From assembly GCF_000966195.1 (NCBI RefSeq), contig NZ_LAHL01000012.1:1-64000 (forward strand): a stretch of 64,000 bases of DNA. The letters are read 5' to 3'. The translations under genes were made by a program, and so were the position numbers. Shown piece by piece: positions 42,094 through 54,336 of the stretch. A model generated the notes under the pieces. The model worked only from the letters and a program-made list of their open reading frames with translations. It did not search any database and was not told the DNA's origin. The DNA comes from Domibacillus robiginosus (GTDB lineage Bacteria > Bacillota > Bacilli > Bacillales > Domibacillaceae). Numbering within the stretch: the first letter of the stretch is position 1; the number at the start of each line of letters is the position of its first letter.

Positions 42094-43044
42094 CTACCTT
42101 AGATTCAGCTTTCCTGCCAGCAGGGAACAAATTTGTTGTTTTTTTTCTTTTCTTGAAGCTTCATCCGTTACATCAAACCAGTCAATGTCCATTTTATTGC
42201 GGAACCAGGTAAGCTGGCGTTTGGCGTACCGGCGCGAATTTTGTTTAAGCACCTCCAGCGCTTCTTCAAGAGGTTGCTCCCCGCGCAGGAACGGAAACAG
42301 CTCTTTGTAGCCAATCGCCTGAACGGCCGGCACATCAGACAGCTGCTGGCGGTACAGCCATTCTGCTTCCTTCAGCAGCCCCTGCTCGACCATCAAATTC
42401 ACCCGGCGGTTGATTCGGTCATACAGCACGGCCCGGTCCATCGTCAGCCCGATCATGGCGCTTTCGTATTTTTCTGCCGGTGCTTCGGCACTTGGCCGCT
42501 CGGATGGAAGCTCACCGGTCGTCCGGTAAATTTCCAGTGCCCGAATGGTCCGGCGTACGTTGTTTGGATGAAACGTGGCAGCTGTTACAGGGTCCACCCG
42601 CTTCAGCTCATCATGGAGCGCCTGTGCCCCTATTCTGTCCGCTTCTGCTTCAAGAGCTTCCCGTACAGTGCCGTCTGCCTCTTCCGGGGCAAATTGGTAG
42701 TCATATAACACAGATTGAATATAAAGACCCGTGCCGCCGCATATAATGGGCAGCCGTCCCCGCGCGTTGATGTCCGCGATTTTTTCGCGGGCGAGCTGCT
42801 GAAACTCGGCAGCAGAAAAAGATTCATCTACATTTTTAATATCAATTAAGTGATGCGGGACCCCGTCCATTTCTTCTTCTGTTACTTTTGCAGTTCCAAC
42901 GGAAAGACCCCGGTAAATCTGCATAGAATCCCCGCTGATCACCTCACCGTCAAATTGTTTGGCCAGGTGAATGCTTAAATCGGTTTTTCCGGATGCTGTC
43001 GGGCCAATCACGACAGCGACTTTGTTTTTTGTCACGTTTTTCAC
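42094..43044 (-). CDS. miaA: tRNA dimethylallyltransferase
   Basis: A 316-residue enzyme that adds dimethylallyl to A37 of tRNAs reading UNN codons. The P-loop is [43 protein letters not shown] and [14 protein letters not shown] are family motifs, and the tRNA-binding part has [15 protein letters not shown] and [13 protein letters not shown]. The start is GTG, either at 43044 or at 43035; the latter is better spaced from AAAAGG. The product is the substrate of MiaB, encoded at 54337-55872. Confidence 0.96.
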   Translation of the reverse strand: MKNVTKNKVAVVIGPTASGKTDLSIHLAKQFDGEVISGDSMQIYRGLSVGTAKVTEEEMDGVPHHLIDIKNVDESFSAAEFQQLAREKIADINARGRLPIICGGTGLYIQSVLYDYQFAPEEADGTVREALEAEADRIGAQALHDELKRVDPVTAATFHPNNVRRTIRALEIYRTTGELPSERPSAEAPAEKYESAMIGLTMDRAVLYDRINRRVNLMVEQGLLKEAEWLYRQQLSDVPAVQAIGYKELFPFLRGEQPLEEALEVLKQNSRRYAKRQLTWFRNKMDIDWFDVTDEASRKEKKQQICSLLAGKLNLR

Positions 43045-43088
43045 AGCCTTTTATGGATAAGTATCCTTATTATAGCGGATACGGACCC

Positions 43089-44711
43089 TTACGAACAGGC
43101 ATCGATTTCTTTTTGAAGCTCTGTGGCATGTCTCGCTCTTTCTTCTTCTGACCAGCCGAACAGCCGGGCCATTTTATTTATCACCTGCTCTTTGTACGCG
43201 AGGACCGTGTGGATATCAAACAGCAGGGCTCCTGTACGGCGGATAAAAAAGTCTGCCGGCGTATAGGCCATTTCTTCCTCGATCGCATAGATAAGCTGCG
43301 CGTTTAACAAGTCCGGCAGTTCGCTGTCTTCCTTGTAAGCAAACACTTTTTCCGCGTTGGACCCGTACATACGGGCAATTTTCTCTGCATCTTTTTGAGT
43401 AAAGCCTTTAGCCACGCCGGCTGCTGCTTTCGCTTGCACAAAAGCCGGGAAGTTCGCCGAGCCGCCCACATCACCGCCTGAGATCGGCAGATGCTTCGTC
43501 TGGGATGAACTATAGAGAATACCCTTTTCCTCCTTCAGCCGCTTGGCAACCAGATCCACAATCGTTTGGGCCATTTTCCGGTAGCCGGTCAATTTCCCGC
43601 CGGCAATTGTCAGCAGGCCGGATTCTGTTTCCCAAATTTCATCTTTGCGGGAAATTCCAGATGGATCTTTGCCTTCCTCATAAATAAGTGGACGGACACC
43701 TGACCAGGACGACTCGATATCCGCTTCCTCTACCTGTACAGAAGGGAACATAAACCGGATCGCATTGAGCAGGTAAGCACGGTCTTCCGCTGTAATGTCT
43801 GGACGGATCGGATCGGTATTGTAAAAAGTATCAGTTGTACCGACATACGTTTTGCCGTCACGCGGAATCGCAAACACCATCCGCTTATCCGGTGTATCAA
43901 AGTAAACAGCCTGCTGAAGCGGAAAAACGGACTGATCGATAACAATATGAACGCCTTTTGTCATGCGGAGGTGCTTGCCGTTTTCACTTCCGTCTTTTTT
44001 GCGCACTTCATCTACCCACGGGCCGGAAGCGTTGACCACTTTGGCGGCCGTAATAGTCAGCGCCCGGCCGGTTAATTGATCAACGGCTTGAACGCCGGTT
44101 ACTTTGCCGTCCTTATACGTAAAGCCTTCCGCTTTCACATAGTTCAGGCAGCGTGCACCTTTTTCAGCCGCCCGCTTCATCACCTCAAGTGTCAGACGCG
44201 CATCATCTGTCCGGTACTCCACATAGTAACCGCCGCCTTTTAATCCTTCACGCTTTACAAGTGGTTCCTGCTTCAGCGTTTCCGAAGCCGAAAACATTTT
44301 CCGGCGCTCCGACCGCTTGACGCCTGCCAAAAAGTCATAAACGCGGAGGCCGAGAGACGTAGAAAGCGGGCCGAACGTGCCGCCAGCGTGAAACGGAAGC
44401 AGCATCCATTCCGGTGTGGTTACGTGCGGGCCGTTTTCATATACGATCGCCCGCTCCTTGCCGACCTCTGCCACCATTTTCACTTCAAATTGTTTTAAGT
44501 AGCGAAGGCCGCCGTGCACAAGCTTTGTGGAACGGCTCGACGTACCTGCCGCAAAATCCTGCATATCGATTAAAGCGGTTTTCATGCCGCGCATGGAAGC
44601 ATCCAGGGCAATACCGGCGCCGGTGATACCGCCGCCAATGACGAGAATGTCATACTGCTCGTTTTGCAATGCCTGTATCGCTTCTGACCGCTGGTGATTT
44701 GTGAACTTCAT
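43089..44711 (-). CDS. glpD: Aerobic glycerol-3-phosphate dehydrogenase
   Basis: A 540-residue FAD enzyme that oxidises glycerol 3-phosphate to dihydroxyacetone phosphate and feeds quinones at the membrane. The FAD-binding fold is [20 protein letters not shown], followed by [39 protein letters not shown] and the C-terminal lid domain. It follows glpK after a leader with a large hairpin, consistent with GlpP-controlled antitermination. Confidence 0.97.
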   Translation of the reverse strand: MKFTNHQRSEAIQALQNEQYDILVIGGGITGAGIALDASMRGMKTALIDMQDFAAGTSSRSTKLVHGGLRYLKQFEVKMVAEVGKERAIVYENGPHVTTPEWMLLPFHAGGTFGPLSTSLGLRVYDFLAGVKRSERRKMFSASETLKQEPLVKREGLKGGGYYVEYRTDDARLTLEVMKRAAEKGARCLNYVKAEGFTYKDGKVTGVQAVDQLTGRALTITAAKVVNASGPWVDEVRKKDGSENGKHLRMTKGVHIVIDQSVFPLQQAVYFDTPDKRMVFAIPRDGKTYVGTTDTFYNTDPIRPDITAEDRAYLLNAIRFMFPSVQVEEADIESSWSGVRPLIYEEGKDPSGISRKDEIWETESGLLTIAGGKLTGYRKMAQTIVDLVAKRLKEEKGILYSSSQTKHLPISGGDVGGSANFPAFVQAKAAAGVAKGFTQKDAEKIARMYGSNAEKVFAYKEDSELPDLLNAQLIYAIEEEMAYTPADFFIRRTGALLFDIHTVLAYKEQVINKMARLFGWSEEERARHATELQKEIDACS

Positions 44712-44755
44712 TTTGTCATCCCCTTAATGTGGTTGTTTCTTTTATACCCTCGGAT

Positions 44756-44812
44756 AAACAAAAAGAGACCTGAAAGAACAAAACAGCGCTGCTGTTTTGC
44801 TTTCAGGTCTCT
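44756..44812 (-). promoter_or_regulatory. glpD leader terminator, predicted GlpP antitermination target
   Basis: GAGACCTGAAAG (44765-44776) pairs with CTTTCAGGTCTC (44801-44812), with CAAAACAGC/GCTGTTTTG forming an inner stem. On the minus strand a TTTTTGTTT run follows. It lies between glpK and glpD. In Bacillus subtilis GlpP with glycerol 3-phosphate prevents termination at such a glpD leader; function here is inferred from that. Confidence 0.75.
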
Positions 44813-44861
44813 CCCGTTTCTCCGGACAATGTATTAACTTGTCTTTATTGTATCATTAGTG

Positions 44862-46415
<1,554 letters not shown>

Positions 46416-46475
46416 TCATTAAAATAAAAACAACCGATAGCGCCAGTGTTATGAAAAAGGCGCCTGTTCCTTCAT

Positions 46476-47060
46476 TTAAGAGAAATCTTTTATAAAAAAG
46501 GCTGCCAGAACCGAGCCCAAAACCGGCTCGACCACCGGACCCAGGCATACTTCCAGTTTGAACCTCCCTTACCGGCAATCGGAAGCAGGAAATGTGCGAT
46601 GCGCGGACCAAGTTCACGAGCGGGGTTGATTGCATAGCCCGTGATACCTCCCAGCGACAGCCCAATGACAATGATTAAAAAGCCGACAATTAATGGATTC
46701 AGGCCGTCTGTAATCTTATTTGCTCCAATGATTAATAATCCACTCATTAACATAAAGGTTTCGATTAATTCACTCACTACGCTGGCATACGGGCGGTTAA
46801 CCGCCGGTGATGTAGCAAAAACGCCAAGCTTCGCGCCAGGATCGTCCGTTTCTTTCCAATGTAGAAGAAAATGCAGAAATACAACCGCCGATCCGATAAT
46901 GACACCGATCATTTGAGCTGTTATATACGATACAACATTGCCCATGGAGAGAAACCGGTAATCAGCAGTGCGATCGTAACTTTTAGTGCACTCCGCTGGC
47001 TCCGCCTGCCGCATACGCAGCCAGTGTAACGGTCAGTCCTCGGCTAAATACAATCACCAA
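46476..47060 (-). pseudogene. glpF: Glycerol uptake facilitator, broken by several lesions
   Basis: The minus strand encodes pieces of a GlpF aquaglyceroporin in different frames. The first ~40 codons are missing. The first piece is LVIVFSRGLTVTLAAYAAGG ASGVH and stops at TAA where the first NPA motif (HLNPAV) should follow. Further frameshifts occur around 46945-46990 (VTIALLITG in one frame, GNVVSYITAQMIGVIIGSAV in the next). The middle is good, including GYAINPARELGPRIAHF, the second NPA motif. Near 46540 a missing base in GTCCGG (expected GTCCCGG) shifts the frame before the last residues PVVEPVLGSVLAAFFIKDFS. Loss of the first NPA motif and helices means no functional channel. Expression signals upstream remain. 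Confidence 0.88.
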
Positions 47061-47234
47061 TCACCCTTCTCTGTTGGCAAATGATTTTTTTAAACTTTTA
47101 TTAGCGTAACACACCCACCCTAAAAATAAGGGGTGTCGCCGTTCCGATCCACTCTCTCACAAATGGTGTTATTTTGTTTTTATTCCTTCGCCTCTTTGTT
47201 CCGCCTTTACGCCCGGGACGCCTTATAGCAGAAA

Positions 47235-47279
47235 ACAAAAAAACTCACACTGGCCCCCTTGAAGGGTGTCAATGTGAGT
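47235..47279 (-). promoter_or_regulatory. glpF leader terminator, predicted GlpP target
   Basis: On the minus strand ACTCACA / TGTGAGT (47243-47279), with inner pairing CCTT/AAGG, is followed by TTTTTTTGTTTTC. It mirrors the glpD leader hairpin and should control the glpFK transcript by GlpP antitermination. The remaining sequence of 47061-47410 holds only a cre-like site and the ppk2 ribosome binding site. Confidence 0.7.
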
Positions 47280-47332
47280 CTCCATGTTCTCGGCCACAAA
47301 TTTATGAACTTGTTGTTTATGATAACGCTAGC

Positions 47333-47346
47333 TGAAAGCGGTGTCA
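47333..47346. promoter_or_regulatory. cre-like site TGAAAGCGGTGTCA
   Basis: It fits the CcpA consensus TGNAANCGNNNNCA and lies upstream of the glpF leader, where catabolite control of glycerol genes is expected in Bacillus. It could also affect the divergent ppk2 gene. Confidence 0.6.
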
Positions 47347-47410
47347 AATGTTTTTAAAAAATGTTGAAAAAGCGCGATAATGGGTATGGGAAAGAAAAGG
47401 AGGAATAAAG

Positions 47411-48175
47411 ATGAAAATCGAATTGGAAAAATTAAAGCAGGACAAGCAGTTCACCGATAAAAAGCTGTATAAAGCAGAATTGGAAAGGTACCAGCGACGC
47501 CTGCTTGCCCTGCAGCAAACCTTGTTTCATGAAAAAATCGGTTTGATCATTGCGTTTGAAGGTATGGACGCAGCTGGAAAAGGTGGTGCCATCAAACGAA
47601 TGAATGAACAGCTTGATCCGCGCGGCGTACTCGTTCATCCTATTTCAGCTCCTCAGCCGCATGAGCTGCGTTATCACTATATGCAGCGTTTTTGGCGCAA
47701 GCTGCCACAGCACGGTCAGATTGGGATTTTTGACCGTTCCTGGTACGGACGCGTGCTCGTTGAGCGGATTGAAGGTTATGCTGTCGATCGCGAATGGAAG
47801 CGGGCATATGACGAAATTAATGCATTCGAAAAGTCATTAACAGACGAACGGTACATAATGATGAAATTTTGGGTGCAAATTTCAAAAGATGAGCAGCTGC
47901 GCCGATTTGAAGAGCGTCAGCAAAACCCTTTAAAGCGATGGAAAATTACCGATGAGGATTGGCGCAATCGGAAAAAATGGGATCTATACGTAGAAGCTGC
48001 TGAAGAAATGCTCCAAAAAACAGATTTTGCACACGCACCCTGGTATGTGATCGAAGGAAATAATAAAAAGTACGCACGGGTAGACATTCTTCAAAAAGCT
48101 GTCTCACATATTGAAGAGTCGCTGAAGCAGCTTGGGCTGTCGCTTCCGAATTATGGTCTTTACGGTGCTAACTAA
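47411..48175 (+). CDS. Polyphosphate kinase 2 family protein
   Basis: A 254-residue P-loop kinase of the PPK2 family, which transfers phosphate between polyphosphate and nucleotides. Walker A is FEGMDAAGKGGAIKRM; the lid has DRSWYGRVLVERIEG; the family segments KFWVQISKDEQLRRFEERQ and WKITDEDWRNRKKWD are present. AAAGGAGGA precedes the ATG. It reads against the surrounding genes and separates glpP from glpFK, which are adjacent in related genomes, so it looks inserted. Whether it favours NMP or NDP substrates cannot be told. Confidence 0.92.
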   Translation: MKIELEKLKQDKQFTDKKLYKAELERYQRRLLALQQTLFHEKIGLIIAFEGMDAAGKGGAIKRMNEQLDPRGVLVHPISAPQPHELRYHYMQRFWRKLPQHGQIGIFDRSWYGRVLVERIEGYAVDREWKRAYDEINAFEKSLTDERYIMMKFWVQISKDEQLRRFEERQQNPLKRWKITDEDWRNRKKWDLYVEAAEEMLQKTDFAHAPWYVIEGNNKKYARVDILQKAVSHIEESLKQLGLSLPNYGLYGAN

Positions 48176-48177
48176 AC

Positions 48178-48202
48178 AAGCGCAGCCTTATTGGCTGCGC
48201 TT
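48178..48202. terminator. Bidirectional terminator between ppk2 and glpP
   Basis: AAGCGCAGCC / GGCTGCGCTT with a 5-base loop, then GTTTT on the plus strand; on the minus strand it is followed by GTTTAG. The genes converge here. Confidence 0.8.
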
Positions 48203-48205
48203 GTT

Positions 48206-48766
48206 TTAGCTCCCGGCAAATTCCTTCCACAGAGCAATGTCTGATGTAGTCACCGCCGACGCACCTGCCGAAAGAGCGGCTTCTACCTCCGCTTTCGTTT
48301 CAATAAGACCCCCGGCAAAAACCGGTTTACCCGTTTCACGGCGAATGAGCTCAATAATTTTTGGCGCTACACCCGGCAGCACTTCAATAAAGTCTGGTTC
48401 TGCTTTTTGTGCAAGCCGAACACTTCTATTGACCGCATTCGAATCTAGAATAAATGCGCGCTGCGTGGCAATAAGTCCTTTTTGCCTTGCTTTGATGAGG
48501 GCACTTCCTTTTGTGGAAATGATCCCGTACGGCTTGGCATACCGGGCAATAAATTCAACGCCGTGCTCATCACCGGCAAGCCCATTAATTAAATCGAGGT
48601 GAATAAACATCTTTTTTCCATTCTTCTGGGCGAGGTCAAGCACGCTTTTTACCTGCCCGATATGCAGATCTAAAAACACGCCATACTCATACTTCATGGA
48701 GAGCATTTTTTCAAAATCTTTCATTGACCGGATTGCCGGCAAAATTGCTTGTCCATTAAAGAACAT
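48206..48766 (-). CDS. glpP: Glycerol-3-phosphate-responsive antiterminator
   Basis: A 186-residue TIM-barrel-like RNA-binding regulator. It has ILPAIRSMKDFEKML, FLDLHIGQ, HLDLINGLAGDEHGVEFI, ISTKGSALIKARQKGLIATQ, FIEVLPGVAPKII and PVFAGGLIETKAEVEAALSA. With bound glycerol 3-phosphate it lets RNA polymerase pass the leader terminators of glpFK and glpD, both seen in this window. It is 12 bp downstream of mutL and may be co-transcribed with it. Confidence 0.95.
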   Translation of the reverse strand: MFFNGQAILPAIRSMKDFEKMLSMKYEYGVFLDLHIGQVKSVLDLAQKNGKKMFIHLDLINGLAGDEHGVEFIARYAKPYGIISTKGSALIKARQKGLIATQRAFILDSNAVNRSVRLAQKAEPDFIEVLPGVAPKIIELIRRETGKPVFAGGLIETKAEVEAALSAGASAVTTSDIALWKEFAGS

Positions 48767-48778
48767 GCTGCCACCTCT

Positions 48779-50617
48779 TTACATGATTCGTTTAAACATT
48801 TTTTCAATATCGTAGTTGGACAGATGAATGATAATCGGCCGGCCGTGTGGGCAGGTAAAAGGATCTTCACTGTGGCGCAGATCGGCCAGCAGCTGCTCAA
48901 TTTCATCGTTTCGCAGATGGCGATTTGCTTTAATCGATCCTTTACAGCTCATTAAAATAGCCGCTTCCTCACGGATTTTTTTCACATCCGGCTTTTTCAT
49001 TGCCAGCACTTCTTCAATCATTTCTTCGATTACATCGCGTTCTTCATTTTTTGGAAACCAGACGGGGTGAGAGCGGACAACGTACGATTTGTCGCCAAAC
49101 GGCTCTAGAAACACCCCAACACCTTCAAGTGCAGCCCGATTTTCTTCAATTTTCATAAACTCGTCTGCTGAAAAATTAAATGTCAGCGGAATCAGCAGCT
49201 CCTGCAGCTCCGGTTCTGTCTGTCCGACTTTTTCCCGGAAATATTCATATTTTAACCGCTCCTGAGCAGCATGCTGGTCGATCATATACAAGCCATTTTC
49301 ATTTTGGGCAAAAATATATGTGCCATGCATCTGGCCAATCGGATACAGCATCGGCATGCGCTCAGCCGGCTGCTCCGGCACGCTCGGTGCCTGTTCTTTT
49401 GTATGAACCGGCTCCGGTGCTATAGGCGGCTCAGGAAGGATGTCGTCAAAGATCGTTTCCGGCGGTGCTTCCTTAACAGGTTCCTCGTAATACTCCGGCT
49501 TATATAGCTTTTCTACTTCTTTGGCCGGCGGCATGGACGGTTTGCGCGGAGGCGGTGCATCAAATTGAAAGGCCGGCTGCTCTGTAAAGTCTTTCCGTTT
49601 TTTCAGTACAGGCAGTGCATCTGGAATCAACGTTTCCTTGCGCAGCGCTTCTTTAATAGAAGAGGCGATGAGCGTACAAAGCTCTGCTTCTTTACTGAAT
49701 CGTACCTCTAGTTTTGCCGGGTGCACATTTACATCAACGAGCAGCGGGTCCATTTCGATATTTAATAGTACAATCGGATAGCGTCCGACCGGTAAAAAGG
49801 TGTGATAGCCTTCTAAAATGGCGTTGGAGACCTTGAAATTTTTAATAAACCGCCCATTGACGATCATGGACATGTAATTTCGCGACGCACGCGTGACTTC
49901 CGGGAGCGACACGAAGCCGGACAGCCGAAAGTCAAGCGACTGCGCCTGGACCGGGATCATCTGCTTGGCAATAGATGTTCCGTAAATAGCCGCAAGCACC
50001 TGTCTCGCATCGCCGTTTCCGTTTGTTTTCAGCAGCTCACGGCCGTTATGACGGAGTCGGAATGAAACGTCTGGACGGCTCAGCGCCATTCGGTTAACGC
50101 CATCCGTAATATTACCGAGTTCGGTATGAACACTTTTCATGTATTTGAGCCGTGCCGGCGTGTTAAAAAATAGGTTAGACACGGTTATGTCCGTTCCTTT
50201 GCGGGCAGGACCGGGCTGTTTTGATTGGATCGCACCTCCAGACAAGATAATTTCGGTTCCGGCACCGCTCCCTGTAGAGGTAGCCATCGTTACATCAGAT
50301 ACCGAGGCAATACTGGGCAGAGCTTCCCCGCGAAAGCCGAGCGTACGAATACGAAACAAATCATTTTCATCTTTAATTTTGCTTGTCGCATGCCGATAAA
50401 AAGCCCGCTCCACATCATCCGGCTCGATGCCCGAGCCGTTATCCGTAATGCGGATCAGCCCAAGACCGGCTTCTTCCACATCAATTTCAATCACTGTGCT
50501 TCCTGCATCGAGCGCATTTTCCGTTAATTCTTTTACAACAGAGGCCGGCCGCTCTACTACTTCACCGGCCGCAATTTTATTTGACAGTGACTCATCGAGC
50601 TGGCGAATAATCCCCAT
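48779..50617 (-). CDS. mutL: DNA mismatch repair protein MutL
   Basis: A 612-residue GHKL ATPase. The N-terminus [20 protein letters not shown] and the motifs [19 protein letters not shown] and [15 protein letters not shown] form the ATP site. A Pro-rich linker (about 340-410) precedes the C-terminal endonuclease domain, which has [26 protein letters not shown] and [12 protein letters not shown], the metal-site motifs of nicking MutL proteins from mutH-less bacteria. It lies 11 bp after mutS in one operon. Confidence 0.97.
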   Translation of the reverse strand: MGIIRQLDESLSNKIAAGEVVERPASVVKELTENALDAGSTVIEIDVEEAGLGLIRITDNGSGIEPDDVERAFYRHATSKIKDENDLFRIRTLGFRGEALPSIASVSDVTMATSTGSGAGTEIILSGGAIQSKQPGPARKGTDITVSNLFFNTPARLKYMKSVHTELGNITDGVNRMALSRPDVSFRLRHNGRELLKTNGNGDARQVLAAIYGTSIAKQMIPVQAQSLDFRLSGFVSLPEVTRASRNYMSMIVNGRFIKNFKVSNAILEGYHTFLPVGRYPIVLLNIEMDPLLVDVNVHPAKLEVRFSKEAELCTLIASSIKEALRKETLIPDALPVLKKRKDFTEQPAFQFDAPPPRKPSMPPAKEVEKLYKPEYYEEPVKEAPPETIFDDILPEPPIAPEPVHTKEQAPSVPEQPAERMPMLYPIGQMHGTYIFAQNENGLYMIDQHAAQERLKYEYFREKVGQTEPELQELLIPLTFNFSADEFMKIEENRAALEGVGVFLEPFGDKSYVVRSHPVWFPKNEERDVIEEMIEEVLAMKKPDVKKIREEAAILMSCKGSIKANRHLRNDEIEQLLADLRHSEDPFTCPHGRPIIIHLSNYDIEKMFKRIM

Positions 50618-50628
50618 TTTGGCTCACC

Positions 50629-53208
50629 TCATTTTTTTGCTTCTTTTTGTAGTGCATACAATGTGTTCATCGCTTCCATCGGAGTCATTTCCATAATGTC
50701 GTAGCTGAGCAGCTTGGTGAGAATGGATGCGTCTTCTTTGGTCGGCTCTGGCTGCTTCTCGGCCACAATAGAGGCAGGCGGCTCATCAAAAAACGAAAGC
50801 TGCCCTTCCTGCTGTGCTGCAGCCGGTGCGGCTTTTTCTTCACGATTTTCCAACAGCTGAAGCAGCTCATCGGCTCGGGAAATGACCGAGTCGGGCAGAC
50901 CAGCCAGTTCTGCTACATGAATACCATAGCTTTTATCGGCGGCGCCATCTTTTACCTTATGTAAAAAGACGACCTTTCCATCCTGTTCTGCTGCGGTTAC
51001 ATGAACATTTTGCATATGCTGAAGTGATTCATCGAGCACTGTTAATTCATGATAATGAGTCGAAAATAATGTCTTCGCTCCAATTGTTGTATGAATATAT
51101 TCAATCATCGCCTGTGCCAGCGCCATCCCATCGTATGTGGATGTGCCGCGCCCAATTTCATCAAATAAAATAAGCGAGCGGTTTGTGGCACTGACAATCG
51201 CATGCTTCGCTTCAAGCATCTCTACCATAAATGTACTTTGTCCGGAAACCAGGTCGTCTGCCGCACCAATCCGCGTGAAAATCTGATCAAAGATCGGCAG
51301 TACTGCTTCATCTGCTGGTACATAACAGCCGATCTGCGCCAAAATAGCAATCAATGCTGTCTGGCGCATATACGTGCTTTTCCCTGACATATTCGGTCCG
51401 GTAATCAGCAGCACATTCCGCCCTTCTTCCATCCGGCAGTCATTTGGTACAAAACCCTGTGAGTCTATCACTTTTTCTACAACCGGATGGCGGCCCTCTT
51501 TAATCCACATCCGACCATCTGCCGAAAACACCGGGCGGACAAACCGGCGTGATTCACTCACAGCCGCGAAGCATTGCAGTACATCCACCTCACTCACCAT
51601 ACGGGCCAGATGCTGCAGCCGTGGAATAAAACCCTTCACATGCTCGCGAAGCTCGCAAAACAATTCATATTCAAGCTCAACCATTTTTTCATTTGCTTCT
51701 AAAATAAGGGCTTCTTTTTCCTTGAGCTCCGGTGTTACAAAGCGCTCGCAATTAGCCAGCGTCTGCTTGCGCTCATACCGGCCTTCCTCAAGCAAGCCAA
51801 GGTTGGCTTTTGTCACTTCAATATAATATCCGAAAATGCGGTTGTAGCCGATTTTCAAAGACTTAATGCCGGTTTTCACCCGCTCCCGCTGCTCAAGCTC
51901 TGCAATCCATTGTTTTCCATTGCGGGAGGCATCCCGGTACTCGTCCAGCTGCGCATGAAACCCATCCCGGATCATGCCGCCCTCCTTCACTGACAGAGGA
52001 GGTTCTTCAATCAGCGCCTGCTCCAGCTCGTCCAGAAGCTCTTCACACGGATCCAGAGCGTCAGCAAGCTTGTCCAGTTCAGCTCCATTCATTTGTTTTA
52101 ATACGTGCTGAAGCAGCGGAATCTGCCCGAGTGATTTTTTCAGCTGAACCAAATCACGCGCATTCACACTGCCAAAAGCGACTCGGCCGGCAAGCCGCTC
52201 TAAATCATATACTTCTTTTAGCTGTTCACGCAGCTCTTCTCGCTCAAAAAACGCCTGGATAAATGTATCGACAATCGACAATCGGCGGTCGATTTCCTCT
52301 TTATTGAGCAGCGGACGGTCAATCCATTGCTTTAACAAACGGCCTCCCATGGCCGTTTTGGTTTCATCCAGCAGCCAGAGGAGTGAACCTTTTTTTCCTT
52401 TTGAGCGAATTGTTTCAGTCAGCTCTAAATTTCGTTTGGAAAAAAAGTCGATATTCATATAGTCACGGATTTCGTATGGCTCTGCCGGCTGCAAATGGTC
52501 TAAGCTGCGCTTTTGTGTCCGGTGGAGATAATGATACAAACGGGCGGATGCCTGACGCAGCAAGCTGTGCTCCAGACGAGCCAAAAGAGGGCTGAACGTA
52601 TCGGTTTCCATCGATTCTTCCACTGACAGAACGGCACCAATCCGGCCATACATCTGCTTTGCTTCTGCTTCTCCGAGAGTGCCGTCTGTGATCACTTCCT
52701 TCACACCGTAAGCGGCCAGCTCATGAAGAGCCGCGTCAAAAGAAGGAAAAACGGCTGTTTTACACTCTCCTGTTGTGACATCCGCTGCAGCTACCGCGTA
52801 TTGGCTGTCAGAACGCTCAAGTACAGCCAGATAATGATTTTCTTTTTCTTGAATGCCCGATCCTTCCATCACTGTTCCCGGTGTAATGACTTGTACAACT
52901 TCTCGTTTAATTACACCTTTTGCCTGTTTAGGATCTTCCCGCTGTTCACAGATCGCTACCTTGTGTCCTGCTGAGATCAGCCGCTCTATGTAGCTCTTCG
53001 CAGAGTGGTATGGTACTCCGCACATCGGAATTCTGTCTGCACTACCGCCGTCACGCGACGTTAAGGTAATCTCTAGTATTTGACTTGCATTGAGCGCATC
53101 TTCAAAAAACATTTCATAAAAGTCGCCGAGGCGAAAAAATAAAAAGGCATCTTGGTAGTCTGCCTTTACACGTAAATATTGTTGAATCATTGGAGTATAT
53201 TGTGCCAT
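50629..53208 (-). CDS. mutS: DNA mismatch repair protein MutS
   Basis: An 859-residue mismatch sensor. The mismatch-binding loop [12 protein letters not shown] is near residue 40; the ATPase domain has [40 protein letters not shown] and [10 protein letters not shown]-terminal segment before [20 protein letters not shown] probably carries the beta-clamp interaction (QLSFFDEP). The start [20 protein letters not shown] at 53208 follows AGAGAGGA. It follows cotE in the order known from Bacillus. Confidence 0.97.
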   Translation of the reverse strand: MAQYTPMIQQYLRVKADYQDAFLFFRLGDFYEMFFEDALNASQILEITLTSRDGGSADRIPMCGVPYHSAKSYIERLISAGHKVAICEQREDPKQAKGVIKREVVQVITPGTVMEGSGIQEKENHYLAVLERSDSQYAVAAADVTTGECKTAVFPSFDAALHELAAYGVKEVITDGTLGEAEAKQMYGRIGAVLSVEESMETDTFSPLLARLEHSLLRQASARLYHYLHRTQKRSLDHLQPAEPYEIRDYMNIDFFSKRNLELTETIRSKGKKGSLLWLLDETKTAMGGRLLKQWIDRPLLNKEEIDRRLSIVDTFIQAFFEREELREQLKEVYDLERLAGRVAFGSVNARDLVQLKKSLGQIPLLQHVLKQMNGAELDKLADALDPCEELLDELEQALIEEPPLSVKEGGMIRDGFHAQLDEYRDASRNGKQWIAELEQRERVKTGIKSLKIGYNRIFGYYIEVTKANLGLLEEGRYERKQTLANCERFVTPELKEKEALILEANEKMVELEYELFCELREHVKGFIPRLQHLARMVSEVDVLQCFAAVSESRRFVRPVFSADGRMWIKEGRHPVVEKVIDSQGFVPNDCRMEEGRNVLLITGPNMSGKSTYMRQTALIAILAQIGCYVPADEAVLPIFDQIFTRIGAADDLVSGQSTFMVEMLEAKHAIVSATNRSLILFDEIGRGTSTYDGMALAQAMIEYIHTTIGAKTLFSTHYHELTVLDESLQHMQNVHVTAAEQDGKVVFLHKVKDGAADKSYGIHVAELAGLPDSVISRADELLQLLENREEKAAPAAAQQEGQLSFFDEPPASIVAEKQPEPTKEDASILTKLLSYDIMEMTPMEAMNTLYALQKEAKK

Positions 53209-53253
53209 GTCGCATTCCTCTCTGTCTTTCTTCTTCTGATAGTATAGCACACG

Positions 53254-53287
53254 AAAAAAAAGCGGGAAAACGGTTCGTTCCCCGCCA
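53254..53287 (-). terminator. cotE terminator
   Basis: On the minus strand GCGGG / CCCGC with further AT pairs is followed by T8. Confidence 0.75.
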
Positions 53288-53293
53288 GCTCAT

Positions 53294-53794
53294 TTAGTGG
53301 TCATGATGTTCTTCTGCTGTTTCCCGCTCACAGTCCCATTCGTCTTCGTAATCATGAAATGCCACGCACACTTTTGTTTCGCCTGTGACCTCTACAATCA
53401 GTTCACGTTCTGCCTGCACATTTACTTTTGTTCCACAGTCAGAAATAACCGCTTCCTGGCAGTTTGGCTGCTGCAGTACCTTCACCCAAACATGATCGTC
53501 TCCGTCGCAGTCGTCGTCCCGGTACGTTAATTTCAGTACGTCCTTGTACTCCACCTTGTCTGTGACAACAGCCGTTTTCGTGTGGTTATGGTAGGAATAC
53601 CAGACGTTAATTTCATACGTGCCAAATACCTCTACTTTTTTGCCGTTTTTTTTCGCTTTGTACTCGTGGTTGATAATCCAGCATCCTAAAATACCGGACG
53701 GCTTATTCGGCGGCAGAACAGCATGGTGTGACTGCGTATACTTTCGGCCTTTGGCAACGACGGACTTTGTGATAATCTCGCGGAATTGGCTCAA
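53294..53794 (-). CDS. cotE: Outer spore coat morphogenetic protein CotE
   Basis: A 166-residue coat protein that organises assembly of the outer spore coat. It has [47 protein letters not shown] and the acidic [15 protein letters not shown] region. The C-terminal tail is rich in Glu and His (ETAEEHHDH). Position between ricA and mutS is conserved in Bacillus. Expected to be driven by mother-cell sigma factors; I did not assign the promoter. Confidence 0.96.
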   Translation of the reverse strand: MSQFREIITKSVVAKGRKYTQSHHAVLPPNKPSGILGCWIINHEYKAKKNGKKVEVFGTYEINVWYSYHNHTKTAVVTDKVEYKDVLKLTYRDDDCDGDDHVWVKVLQQPNCQEAVISDCGTKVNVQAERELIVEVTGETKVCVAFHDYEDEWDCERETAEEHHDH

Positions 53795-53864
53795 TCTGTT
53801 GTCCCTCCTCTGATGTGGTCTTCCTATTGTATGCAGAGAAAGCGAGACGGGTGCCCAAGATTTT

Positions 53865-53892
53865 AAAAAAATCCCGCCTTTTCGGCGGGATT
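53865..53892 (-). terminator. Terminator of the miaB-ricA unit
   Basis: AATCCCGCC / GGCGGGATT with a TTTT loop (53870-53892); on the minus strand a T7 run follows. It also has a GTTTTTTA run on the plus strand. Confidence 0.85.
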
Positions 53893-53897
53893 GTTTT

Positions 53898-54335
53898 TTA
53901 AGAGCAGCTTCCTGGTGTACTGTTTCTTACCTGGGCACCTGTTTCACCGCGAAGCAGATCGCCGCCTGTTTCTGTAATAATGTTATCTGTTACTTTGTTT
54001 GAAATCGCGGTCGCTACCATCTGTAAAATTTCGTTTACATCTGTTTGCGACTGCTTGAATTGCTGCACAATCGGCATTTCATCAAGCTCCTGCTCGATTT
54101 TATTGATTTTTTCTTCTACCATTTTCAGCGCCTCTGTTTTTTTGTAATGCTGAAAATTAACAGCTTGCTTTTGTAGACTTTTCAAGCCGGCCATTTTTTC
54201 GCGCAGCTTCTGATTCTCGTGGATTTTTGCTTCTGCCTGCTTAAAAAACTCCACTTCTTCTGTAGCCGAAATCATATTGGCGAGCTCGGTTGCTTTCGCG
54301 ATGATCTCATCTTTTGTGTAAATGGTTTTTTCCAT
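53898..54335 (-). CDS. ricA: RicA (YmcA) regulatory protein
   Basis: A 145-residue helical protein of the YlbF/YmcA family: [60 protein letters not shown]. With RicF and RicT it forms an Fe-S-containing complex that promotes RNase Y-dependent RNA maturation and affects Spo0A phosphorylation, competence and biofilm formation in Bacillus subtilis. It is one base from miaB, so co-transcribed. The C-terminal tail ends NSTPGSCS. Confidence 0.93.
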   Translation of the reverse strand: MEKTIYTKDEIIAKATELANMISATEEVEFFKQAEAKIHENQKLREKMAGLKSLQKQAVNFQHYKKTEALKMVEEKINKIEQELDEMPIVQQFKQSQTDVNEILQMVATAISNKVTDNIITETGGDLLRGETGAQVRNSTPGSCS

Positions 54336-54336
54336 T

